This document shows, piece by piece, positions 9,648 through 18,095 of a stretch of 33,126 nucleotides of DNA. Under the pieces are notes generated by a model that had not been told where the DNA came from, did no database searches, and saw nothing but the letters and a program-made list of their open reading frames with translations. Source of the DNA: Sporisorium sorghi (Eukaryota > Basidiomycota > Ustilaginomycetes > Ustilaginales > Ustilaginaceae); assembly GCA_023212695.1 (NCBI GenBank), contig JALCCG010000239.1:1-33126 (forward strand). Reading direction: 5' to 3'. Position 1 is the first letter of the stretch. Each line of letters begins with the position of its first letter. A program made the position numbers and the translations under genes.

Positions 9648-10407
9648 GCTCTCGACCTCCTTTTTCGTGGCGACTTTTTTTCTTTGGCGGGTGAGATCCA
9701 GCTCGCCTTTCTTCCGTACGTTCGCCACCAGTCAATGCCCAAAGAATTCCTTTCGATTTCTCCTCCTTACCCAGACGAAGAGTCTAGCCCTTCCCATCCA
9801 CTAGTCTCCCTCGCTTCTCTCGCTTGTCGGCGATGGGACGGCAACTCGACAAAGGGCAAGCTTGGTTCGGCTCGTCGAATGGCCGCAAGCTCTGATCTCA
9901 GTGTGGTAACAGTTCAGCACGTGGGACGATGTTGTGGACGGATGCTGTCAACAGCCGAGACGAGGCCTCGCCCAGATCCTAAACCTGAATTTCAAAGTGC
10001 GCCGTTGAAGGAGTGTGGCACGAATTTGTAGCACTAGACACCTTCGATTGTGATGTTGTTTTTGTACGACCTCGGATGGCTGGAGCAACATCTTCCGCTC
10101 CAGGAGCTCGAGCTCCATCCGAGGTGACTAGGAGGCGAGCGATGTCCCTATTCTATACAGGGCAAGCGCGCTGCGCCCCCTGTGCTGTTGAGCAGGGCGA
10201 CGGCGAGCTGGGGTGCAGAGAATTCCTGCTCGTCAGCCGGTCCAGCCAGCTACCCCGTGCTCCCATCCACCCTCTTTCTCCAGCCCCCTACGCATAGCTG
10301 CCTGAGTAACTAACACCTCTCAGGCTAGGCGAGCATAACGACCGGTTTAACGCCCTGGTCAGGGCGAGTGGGCTGGCGCACCCCACTAAAGCGCATGCGT
10401 TGGAAGG
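9648..10407. other. Gene-free accessory stretch with dense short inverted repeats
   Basis: No reading frame with recognisable content is present. From 10057 to 10388 the sequence holds several perfect hairpins: 10069-10079/10115-10125 (11 bp, ACCTCGGATGG), nested inside it 10080-10086/10097-10103 (CTGGAGC), then 10190-10196/10225-10231 (GAGCAGG), 10300-10306/10319-10325 (GCCTGAG), 10351-10357/10360-10366 (CGCCCTG, loop GT), and directly abutting it 10367-10372/10382-10387 (AGTGGG). A weaker ACAGGG/CCCTGT pair sits at 10057-ish to 10183. The arrangement could be a mobile-element end, a structured RNA or chance in GC-rich DNA. Confidence 0.5.
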
Positions 10408-11364
10408 TTACATACCTACGGATCGCTGCAGCGAGTCGAGGAAGGCAGCCCGCGCCGCTCGTCTTGCCTCTTCGTCCGACTCCGAGTCATCGTCGTCGCT
10501 GCCAGCAGCCAGTCTCCTCTGTCGAGCCGCGGCCATGGCCGCACGGAGATTTGCCTCTGATGTTGCATCAGGTCGTGCCATTGCCCTCGGCGCCGCGAAG
10601 GCGGGCGTTGCGGGCGTTGCTGATGCTCGCTCTGCTTCTCTAGCGTTGAGGTCGCGAGAAACGTCTGCCGCTGTGACTCGCGTTGGTCTAGGCGGTCGGG
10701 CTGGGGGTCGATTCGGCGTCCCAGCCCGTCGTGCCTGTGGCAGTGCTGGCGGTGGGTCCGGCGTCGCAGTGATGGCGTTGGTTGACTCGGCTCGCGCTGT
10801 TGTAGCCGCTCGCGTCCCAAAGCGCCCTTCTGGCTGCAGCAGATGTCGACGCCGTTCTAGACTCGCCGTCGTGAAGAGGTGTCGGATGTGCTGTGAGTCC
10901 TCGGCTCGTGCCGCTTCTGGTCGCTTCAACCTCGGCGCTCGAGCAGTGTGTCGATTCGCTGTCGCACCAGGCCGTGTCCGTGGCTGTGCTGCCGCTGTGC
11001 GGTTAGCATGGCGCTCACGGTCGCTGTACTTACTTAGTACGCGACTCAGGTCGGCTACCACTTTGGTGAGCGCCTTCGCGTTTGCGCGACTGACGAGCGC
11101 TGCTGTTGGAAGGCATCGGCATGAGGAGATGGCGTGGCGGTGACCGTCACAGTGATCCAGACAATGGAGAGAAGAAAGGAGACTCGGAGAGGAAAGAAAG
11201 GCGACGACCGAGTGAGTCAGTGGGCGTCGTTGGGCGCCCACTTCAAAGTCGTCCCCACTCTCGCGACTGCAAATCTTTGCGCACACAGGGATGTCAGCCT
11301 GTAACGGATTGTGGTGGGAGACGTGACATACATTCTCGCTCAGGGGCAGTGCAGAGGCGTACAA
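10408..11364 (-). CDS. Ala/Arg-rich open reading frame of unknown origin, possibly element-derived
   Basis: A 318-codon open frame on the minus strand; I do not recognise a family. From about residue 95 the sequence looks protein-like: an amphipathic helix (NAKALTKVVADLSRVLSKYS), a Pro/Arg-rich linker (PPPALPQARRAGTPNRPPAR), then a helix with an acidic patch (RRLAAGSDDDDSESDEEARR) before the end. The first 90 residues read like leader sequence, so the real start may lie elsewhere or be supplied by splicing; an alternative ATG in another frame lies near 11125. The frame ends 'CGATCCGTAG|GTATGT', so the stop at 10408-10410 may sit inside an intron whose donor is at about 10411-10416, and the gene may continue. 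Many codons end in A (GCA, CGA, ACA, CCA), unlike the C-ending usage of neighbours. A gag-like or other element protein is possible, but no zinc knuckle, protease or polymerase is visible. Confidence 0.35.
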   Translation of the reverse strand: MYASALPLSENVCHVSHHNPLQADIPVCAKICSRESGDDFEVGAQRRPLTHSVVAFLSSPSLLSSLHCLDHCDGHRHAISSCRCLPTAALVSRANAKALTKVVADLSRVLSKYSDRERHANRTAAAQPRTRPGATANRHTARAPRLKRPEAARAEDSQHIRHLFTTASLERRRHLLQPEGRFGTRAATTARAESTNAITATPDPPPALPQARRAGTPNRPPARPPRPTRVTAADVSRDLNAREAERASATPATPAFAAPRAMARPDATSEANLRAAMAAARQRRLAAGSDDDDSESDEEARRAARAAFLDSLQRSVGM

Positions 11365-12233
11365 CGGAGACTAGGGGCGGGAAGGAGTGCTATAAGAGCG
11401 CGGCAACAGGGGCTGGTGACTTATATTCCTCAGCGTGATCACTGACTTTGACACGCAGTCCTTCTCCCCCTCTCGTAAAAGGATGTCGAGCTAGAGTGAA
11501 GGTGTTAATGGAACAGTATGCTTTGTGTCTCTTGGAGTGCGTTCTCATTGCGGGGGGCCAGATCTCGCTGGGCGATACCAACGTTTGCAAGGCGTGTTGC
11601 ATGACCGAGTCGAGTACGCATCTCAAAGGAGGGCGCGCCGAAGTATTTTGCACATGCTTAGTGATTCTGTCTGTTACTTGCGCAGGATTCACTGCTCGTG
11701 TAGTAAAGCACTTTGTCCAAAGCTTGAGCGCGTGTGCTTGCAGCTCGCCGCGACTTGCTCTGTAGAAGCAGGAGTTCAGGCTGTGTCTCGTGTACAAACA
11801 GTGGCTAGGCCCTCCGCCATCGACTAGCACTAGACACCGACACAAACAAGCTTATGGTCAGCTCATTGGCGCTACCCGTTAAGCAAAGTGGGACCCCAAG
11901 ATGGGCGAATGCGAAGGCTGCTACGCGATAGTCTCGGACGAGAGGAGAAAGTTGGCTCTGCAGGCGTTTGGCTGTCAAAAACAGCAGAACGACGCGAGCG
12001 CATAATTTTCAGCATGCCAAGAAAGTCGAAAGTCTTGGTAAAACGACAAGTTTTCATGTCTCGCTCGTGTCGAGCATCACCATGCGACTCGAACTGCGAG
12101 CGCCAAGAAGTTGCTCCTTTGCCAAGAGGCCAACGTGGACAGACGACCCATGCTTGCTCTTGCCTGCTCCAGCTTTTGACACCTTCCCGCCACAAGACGT
12201 TTCCCATAACGTTAGCTCGACTCTTCATCCTTC
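11365..12233. other. Gene-poor stretch, no supported feature
   Basis: Short frames occur on both strands (for example 11390-11845 minus, 11448-11765 plus) without domains or plausible splice structure. A 14-base exact match to 10029-10042 (TAGCACTAGACACC) lies at 11825-11838. I see no RNA gene and no terminal repeat that extends beyond those 14 bases. Confidence 0.4.
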
Positions 12234-13440
12234 TCATTGAGTGTTGTGAGTGATATTTGAAATTGGTTGGCTGGACAAGACCCAGGTCCGCTGTTCAGCA
12301 AGGACTGGAGTGTCGACTAGCGCTTTCGTTGCTCGACGCATCCGACCTGTGCATGACTGCACTCCACTGCCATGTCGGTTTTTCGCCACTCTGGTTGCGA
12401 GTCCGGGTGGTCCACGTTCGTCGAAAGCCACGTTGCCAAGACCTGTCACTTCTCGAAAGCCGGTCGGAAGCACGTCCTCCATCCGCAGATTCACCCTCGA
12501 TGGTGCACTCGAATCGTTGGCATTGGCATACTCGATGATTCTCTCCAAACTTGACCGACGGCACCTCGAATTCTGCAAAACTCTTACGAGATGGCAACTT
12601 TCTGGTAAACGAGCAAGCCACTGTATCCTTTCATGAGTTGTGACCTGGCCAGGCGCTTCCATGGCCTGAGCCAAGCGCGGTCAAGCTTGCACGTTCACCG
12701 ACCCCAGGGACCACTCTCACGACCGCTAGTCTTGGCACTAACGAATGGACTCTTACACGACCCCGGCGTCTGGAACCTGCTCTACAAATGGCGTAAAAGT
12801 TCATTTTGTAGATGCCAATCGTGGCACTTGAGACAGCTTGTCTGAGCAAAGGACTTACTTTCACGACCCAGCTCACGCGAGGGATCAGCATGGCGGAGCT
12901 TCGATCATCGTTTGTTCGATCAACATGGTTGGACGAGCTTTTCAGATTAAGGGCTTGTAGGCTGTAAGGACGGGCAAGACAGGGATGAACGCCTCTCTGG
13001 GCTTTCATGGAGAGGGGGAACGACTGCAATGAAACGGGACGAGCGGATCTGGGGCTTGCTCCGCATCTCGCCGAAGTGCTAGTGTGGAAACTCGGTGGAG
13101 TGCACCCAGAAACCACCCCTCGAGGTTGCTAGCTCCTTTCCCCGCCATTCCAGACCAACGTCCGGCCTATCAGCGAACCTCGCCTCACCATCCGAAGTGA
13201 GCACGTTCTCAAAGATGGCCTTCCATCCGAGAACGCTCGCCCAGTGTGACATCTTCTGCTGTACGCGAAGGCAAGCCTGTTCGTTGACGATGCCATCGCC
13301 CAATTTGTCAGGTTTCACGCCAAGCCTTCCCACCCGCCGATCCCGGGCCTGCCGTCGTTCGCAACGTGCACCCCCGTAGGCTTGTATGGCCAGCCACTGA
13401 CGGATTTTCCTTGCAACACATCGCTGATGTCGAATCACTT
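12234..13440 (-). pseudogene. Possible decayed protein-coding sequence (frames interrupted)
   Basis: On the minus strand several consecutive segments read like protein but change frame. At about 13430-13320 one frame gives GKSVSGWPYKPTGVHVANDG and then a stop. An overlapping frame then carries SHWASVLGWKAIFENVLTSD and RGKELATSRGGFWVHSTEFP down to a stop near 13079. Further down, near 12830-12780, another frame has SATIGIYKMNFYAICRAG, and 12621-12450 has KLPSRKSFAEFEVPSVKFGE with a CQC. No single frame, even with plausible GT-AG introns, joins these. A degraded gene or pair of genes, possibly of a lineage-specific secreted family given the aromatic- and Cys-containing blocks, is one reading; random long frames in GC-rich DNA is the other. 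Confidence 0.25.
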
Positions 13441-14004
13441 GGAGTCGAAATTTGATATTCGTGGCGAAAGCGGTAACCGCACCTCATGTCAAAACGAAAC
13501 GGTCAAGCTTGCTACTGTAGCCTCTTGGCAAACGAACGCTCAATTCTAATCTATTCTCCGCCCCTCGCCGCTTCGTCAATGTCTCACGCTCAGCCAAGGA
13601 ACGTGGCCTTGTCCACTTCGGTCGTCGAACTCTGACGGGCATTTTCTTCGCTCCTCCTCCGCTTGATCCCGCTCAGCCGAAGGGGCGCAGCCACTGATCC
13701 TTGCCTGCACTCCTGCTTCTGCAGGTCTACTGGTTGCGAGCTGCAGGCACACACGCTCAAGCTCAAGCTACAGATGCGCGCTGTTTCTGGAAAGACACAA
13801 GCAACCAAGGTGTTTCACAACCTATAAGAAGGACAACCGAATGAGCTTTATTCTTCTCGTCTCAATCCCCATCAACACATCAACCCACCTTCTCCCCCCT
13901 CACAGCATCGGCTCCTTGATCAGTGTCTTGCTTCGTTTCCTGCAAGAACCTTCCACCCCACCTTTCCCCGAGCTGTCCTTTTACGCCATCCAAAGATCTT
14001 CAAG
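13441..14004 (+). promoter_or_regulatory. Upstream region of the MFS transporter with TATA-like box
   Basis: A TATAAG element lies at 13823-13828, about 180 bp before the start codon. It is followed by a long CT- and CA-rich leader (13855-14000) typical of strongly expressed fungal genes. The start codon has the context TCAAGATGC. The element was picked by eye; no transcription start can be read from sequence. Confidence 0.4.
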
Positions 14005-15618
14005 ATGCTCACTCTTTGGAGCGCCTTCACGGCGGAGCAGCGCCGCAACATCGCCCTGTACGTCGTAGGTATCATGTGCTACAAGTTTGGGCTTGAATAC
14101 TTCAGCGGCTCCTTCATCACTCAGGCCAACGAGCGTTTCGGTGCTCGTCGTTTCGAGAAGATCGCCATCCTGACCGGTACCAACTACGCCGCTCAGTGCA
14201 TTGGCTCCATCATCGTCGCTCCTTTGATCAAGCGTTTCCCCACCCGCTCCGTCCTCGCTACTGCCGTCCTCACCTTTGGTCTCATCTCGTGTGTCCCCCT
14301 CATTGCTGACGCTGCCACCGGTGGTGTGCTCAAGTTCAAGACCGCCAACAACAAGACCAAGTACGGTAGCTGGTCTCCCAACGGTCTCTTCCCCATCTAC
14401 GTCGTCTCGGGTATCTCTTACGGTACCGTCGAGCTCATCCGCCGTGTCATCCCCCGTGACATTGTCGGTGGCGATGTCGACAGGCTCCGAAAGATGGACG
14501 CCTTCGTCCACGTCATGTACGAGGTGGCCGGTACCACAGGTGCCTTCACCTCGACCTCGCTCATCGGTCACTTCGGCTACAACTACTCGGCTTTCCTTTC
14601 GCCCGTCCTGTTCACCCTCGCTGCCTGCGTCTGGATCTGGATCTCGTCGCTCGGCGAGAGCCAGCGCTCCGAGGAGGAGTCGCGCCTTGCTCGCGTCGAG
14701 GTCGAGAACCGCGGTATCTTCATGTCGATGGTCGACGGTGTGCGCGCCTTCGGCAAGGCCTTCTGGTACGGTGGCTACCTCATCTTCACCGACCGCCGCT
14801 TCATCTGGCTCGTGCCCGGTTACGCCTTTGCCCTCTACGGTCACCGATACCTCGAGAACGGTCTTGCTCCCATCTACGCCAAGTCGATCATCGGTTTCTC
14901 GTCGTACTCGCAGATCATTGTTGGTGGCTCCAACTTTGGTGAGCTGCTCGGTGCTCTCTCGGTCATGCTCTTCACCCAGGCTGTGCCCACGCCCATGCCC
15001 TGGCTGCGTCTCGATGCCCTGCTGCTCAACCTCGTTTGGGTGATGCCCTTCTTCCCCTACACTCGCGGTTCGGTTGCCTCGGCTTGGAAGCTCGCTGCCG
15101 TCTTCACTCCTATCTCGTACGGTTGGGCTGCCGGTGATGTGTCGCTCGCCGCCTACATCCAGTCGACGCTCGCCAAGATGGAGGCCAAGGACAAGGACGT
15201 TTCGGCGCTCGGTGCCGTCATGGCCTTCCTCTACGTCACCTACATTGTCATGTACTCGCTCATCTCGACCTTCCTGGGCCGCTGGGTCGACAAGCGTCTG
15301 CGCGGTCTCTCGGGCGTTGCCGCCATCAACCGCGCCCGCGACTGCCTCAAGTACGTCGGTGGTGTGCACTTCACCATCCTGTCCGTCATCATCATCGCTG
15401 CCACGTTCATCCCCAAGGGCTCGCTCTCGTTCAACCCCAAGGCGATCGACACGAGCCTGCTCAAGGAGGACGAGGAGTCGGACGCCGCCTCGTCGCAGGA
15501 CGACATCAAGGAGGTCAAGTACCAGGAGCGCGACTCGTTCGCTCCCCAGGACATCCAAGGCGACGCCGTCGGCGCCCTCGCCCAGAACCCCGCCGCCAGC
15601 GTCCCCACCCACCTTTAA
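14005..15618 (+). CDS. Major facilitator superfamily transporter, substrate unknown
   Basis: An intronless 537-residue membrane protein. The first helix region (NIALYVVGIMCYKFGLEYFS) and the motif GTNYAAQCIGSIIVAPLIKR-FPTR (about 52-75) fit the N-terminal half of a fungal MFS family that opens 'KFGLE.F.GS...'. The conserved loop 2-3 segment is followed by helix 3 (SVLATAVLTFGLISCVPLIA). Hydrophobic segments continue through about residue 475, consistent with 10-12 membrane helices. The central loop (about 215-240) is acidic and the 65-residue tail is acidic and hydrophilic (KEDEESDAASSQDD). A helix 4-5 loop RRVIPRDIVGGDVDRLRKMD is well conserved in such transporters. Codons are almost exclusively C- or G-ending (CTC, GTC, TCG, GCC), more so than any neighbour, suggesting high expression. 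The substrate cannot be inferred. It is probably in the plasma or vacuolar membrane. Confidence 0.9.
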   Translation: MLTLWSAFTAEQRRNIALYVVGIMCYKFGLEYFSGSFITQANERFGARRFEKIAILTGTNYAAQCIGSIIVAPLIKRFPTRSVLATAVLTFGLISCVPLIADAATGGVLKFKTANNKTKYGSWSPNGLFPIYVVSGISYGTVELIRRVIPRDIVGGDVDRLRKMDAFVHVMYEVAGTTGAFTSTSLIGHFGYNYSAFLSPVLFTLAACVWIWISSLGESQRSEEESRLARVEVENRGIFMSMVDGVRAFGKAFWYGGYLIFTDRRFIWLVPGYAFALYGHRYLENGLAPIYAKSIIGFSSYSQIIVGGSNFGELLGALSVMLFTQAVPTPMPWLRLDALLLNLVWVMPFFPYTRGSVASAWKLAAVFTPISYGWAAGDVSLAAYIQSTLAKMEAKDKDVSALGAVMAFLYVTYIVMYSLISTFLGRWVDKRLRGLSGVAAINRARDCLKYVGGVHFTILSVIIIAATFIPKGSLSFNPKAIDTSLLKEDEESDAASSQDDIKEVKYQERDSFAPQDIQGDAVGALAQNPAASVPTHL

Positions 15619-15632
15619 GAGCTCGTGCCCTG

Positions 15633-16358
15633 CTACAATACCTCCAAAATTAGGTCGTCACTATCACGGGCAGTGATACGTGACTCATGAACGCATATAT
15701 ATCCATCCTTTCCCGCACACCTGGTTCTCTCTCGAATGCTTTTGGTTCCCCCGTTCGCTTCGGCTCGTTTCTTCTTCTACCTTGTATTTAGGGTTCTCTA
15801 TGGCAATGTTTGACTGGTGTCTTACTATATACATCTTCTGTGTGCGCTCAGTCTGCTGAGCATGGTCGCACCTTCAGAGAGTGGCGCAACGCTGCGTTCT
15901 CTACAATACCTGCAAAAACGGTCGTCACCATCGCTGATATCGTGCTACGTGACTGAAAACGACACGCAACTATATCACTACCCGCACCTGGTTCTTGAAT
16001 GCTCGCGGTCCTTTACTCGCTGTTCCGCTTCTTCTGCTGAATCGTATTTAGGGTTTTTATGTTCCTTCCGGCAACGTTTTGACTGATGCTCTACTATATG
16101 TCCCTTGTGCTTCTGGTCTGCTGAGCATGCCTTGCAATGAGGTGTCCACCTTTCCGGCCTGTCTCTTGTCCGACGAGCGGCGTCAACCTCCCTCGACCCG
16201 GGTCTGTGTTCCTTCTGGCACTGTCTGACTGGTGTCTTGCTCATCCATCACTGTGTGCATTCGGTCTGCTGAAGATGGTCGCACTGAAGATGGTGGGTGT
16301 GGTGCAACGCAGCGGCATCCCCACCTTGTTCTACAGCACCTCCAAAAACGATCGGCAC
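15633..16358 (+). repeat. Diverged tandem repeat following the transporter stop codon
   Basis: The sequence just after the transporter stop recurs. Unit A begins CTACAATACCTCCAAAA (15633), unit B begins CTACAATACCTGCAAAA (15901), 268 bp later. Both contain in order GGTCGTCAC, GCACCTGGTTCT, TATTTAGGGTT, GGCAA.GTTTGACT, CTACTATAT or CTTACTATATA, and GTCTGCTGAGCATG. A shorter third unit ends at 16331-16358, with GTGTTCCTTCTGGCACTG, CTGACTGGTGTCTTGC, TCGGTCTGCTGAAGATGGTC (near 16265) and CTACAGCACCTCCAAAAACG (16331). The similarity is obvious but imperfect, so the duplication is old. It probably arose from the 3' untranslated region, perhaps from lost tandem copies of the transporter gene. Confidence 0.8.
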
Positions 16359-17276
16359 AGGAGATGGTCCACTTTGCCTACCAACCTGGCGCTGGCGTTC
16401 AACTCGCACCGAGCGAGGGACACGAGCTCACTTGGCACTAAACGAGACTGCAAAAGCAGCTTGAAGGGATCGCCAATGTCTACCTCTCTAGACCCAGGCA
16501 GTCGTCTGTGCGGGCCGCGCGAGTTGGGTTTGGAATGGTGGATGGGTGACATCGTGTCCTGACAAGGTGTGACGGCGGCCCTTGTGTGTTCTCAGTGTGT
16601 CCGGCTGAGAGAGTACTGGGGGATCGATTGCACAATCTCGTGAGACAAGGAAAGATATATATACAAAGCAAAAACTGCGTGTGACACGCGTGTAAGAGGG
16701 GCCCGAGCTCACCTCGACACACCTTGGTCACCCAAGTGTGTGTGTCGCGCCATCGTCGATGATCGTCAAATGTGGAGAACAGGTCCGGCTCGGACTGTGC
16801 CAGAACATCTGAGCGATAAGGGCGACGACGTGACGCCAAGGAAGACGTCTGCGCACTTTATCACGCCCGTATGACGGGCCAGAAAGCGAAGCTTTCGAGG
16901 ATTCCAGCTCGTCAAGCTGACCCCCCTTTGCACTTTGCCCTATTACGAGCTACCCGATGACACCCTTATAACGCGCAGCGCTTCTCATGGCGTCAGATGA
17001 CCCGAATCGTGCGTGGATTGTGCGCCGCTGTGCGCACGCAAGGGGAGAAAGGGGTGAATGAGGTCTCGAGCTGTCGAGTAATGCCACGCGCTCGCACTCC
17101 GACGCACTCCGACGCTTTCCGAATCAACGCGTTGGAAAAGGCTCACGTAAGCAGCTCCTAATCGCCCGATTGATTTTTGGAGCTCGCCACCTCCACACCC
17201 TTCAAGGTTCACCGTCCTCACGCAACGCTTCCGGACCTTACCACCATTCCCATCAACCACCGCAGCCCTACACATC
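16359..17276. other. Intergenic stretch upstream of SDHAF4
   Basis: About 920 bp without a supportable gene. The minus-strand frame 16480-16839 has no features. A short tandem CACTCCGACG occurs near 17093-17120. The final 100 bp before 17277 (CACCCTTCAAGG..., CATCAACCACCG) form the presumed leader of the SDHAF4 gene. Confidence 0.4.
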
Positions 17277-17747
17277 ATGCTGACGCGCACTGCACTCGCC
17301 ACGCTACCGCTCTCAAGCCGACCCACGATGCTCGCGGCGAGCACATCACGCCGCCTGCTCTCGATCACTCCACTGCGTCGCTCGGGCGGCTTCAACCGCC
17401 CCGGTCCCCCGCCGCTCCCGCCGCAGGAGCAAAAGGAGTTCGAGAACCTCGTCAAGCAGAAGCAGAGTACGTCATCCACCACTCATCCTTACCCTCCCCC
17501 TTCCTCGATCAGAACAAACACTGACCCCATTCGCGCTTCCCTCGTGCTGGTGTGAACAACAGACGCCTCCCCCTTCCTAGCCTCAGACCCGGAGAAAGGC
17601 GACATGCACCCGGACGCCCGCAGGAAGCCAAGACCCGAGTTTGAGGGCGAGAGCAACCCGAATACCGGCGAGATCGGAGGCCCCAAAAACGACCCGCTCA
17701 AGTACGAGAAGGAGTGGACGTACGGTGGGCGTGCGACTGATTTCTAG
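17277..17747 (+). CDS. SDHAF4: Succinate dehydrogenase assembly factor 4 (SDHAF4/Sdh8), mitochondrial
   Basis: Two exons, 17277-17466 and 17563-17747, with a 96-nt intron (donor GTACGT, acceptor AACAG) encode 124 residues. The N-terminus has a mitochondrial presequence character (MLTRTALATLPLSSRPTMLA..., Arg/Ser-rich, no acidic residues for about 48 positions). The conserved C-terminal block of the DUF1674/SDHAF4 family is clear: NPNTGEIGGPKNDPLKY, then EWTYGGRATDF at the very end, matching the family's 'N..TGE.GGPKG.EP.RYGDWE..GR..DF'. In yeast and animals the protein binds the flavinylated Sdh1/SDHA subunit in the matrix and guards it until complex II is assembled. The size fits the family (about 100-140). 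The acceptor could instead be the next CAG at 17579, but the one chosen keeps the frame into the conserved block. Confidence 0.92.
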
Positions 17748-18095
17748 AACGAACCCCCGAGGTTCGGTGAAGGTTGTACTATAGCCCGTCCGCGAATCGT
17801 AATGGATTCCGTTCCCAGGGCCCGAAGTGCGTGTGCAGCCTTCTATCGGAGCGTGTCTCTCAACCTGAGCAAGCGCTTTAGTGCTGTGTGCAAAAGCATG
17901 CTCTGCTCCCTCATCAAGAGCTTTGTCACAGCATGCAAGCAAGACAAGTCGATGCTGTTTCTAATAGGGACATTCAAATGTGTAAAAGTACATGATGCGT
18001 TGAAAGGGATCAAGAACAAGTCATCGAGCAGATAACGTTTTGGGGGTGTTGTTGAGTTGTCAATCGACATGCTACGGTGCGGTCGCTCACGGCTG
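17748..18095. other. Convergent intergenic region between SDHAF4 and the AT-hook protein gene
   Basis: 348 bp containing two 3' ends. No reading frame, RNA gene or repeat stands out. Confidence 0.5.

Noticed and set aside
10029..12200. LTR retrotransposon with the 14-base repeats as ends of long terminal repeats
   Set aside because: Sequence beyond each 14-mer does not match, no primer-binding site or polypurine tract is convincing, and no protease, reverse transcriptase or integrase is present.
13981..15612. A 543-codon open frame on the minus strand opposite the MFS transporter
   Set aside because: It is rich in Glu/Asp/Gly/Arg/Val with no domains and is explained as the antisense of the transporter's C-ending codons.
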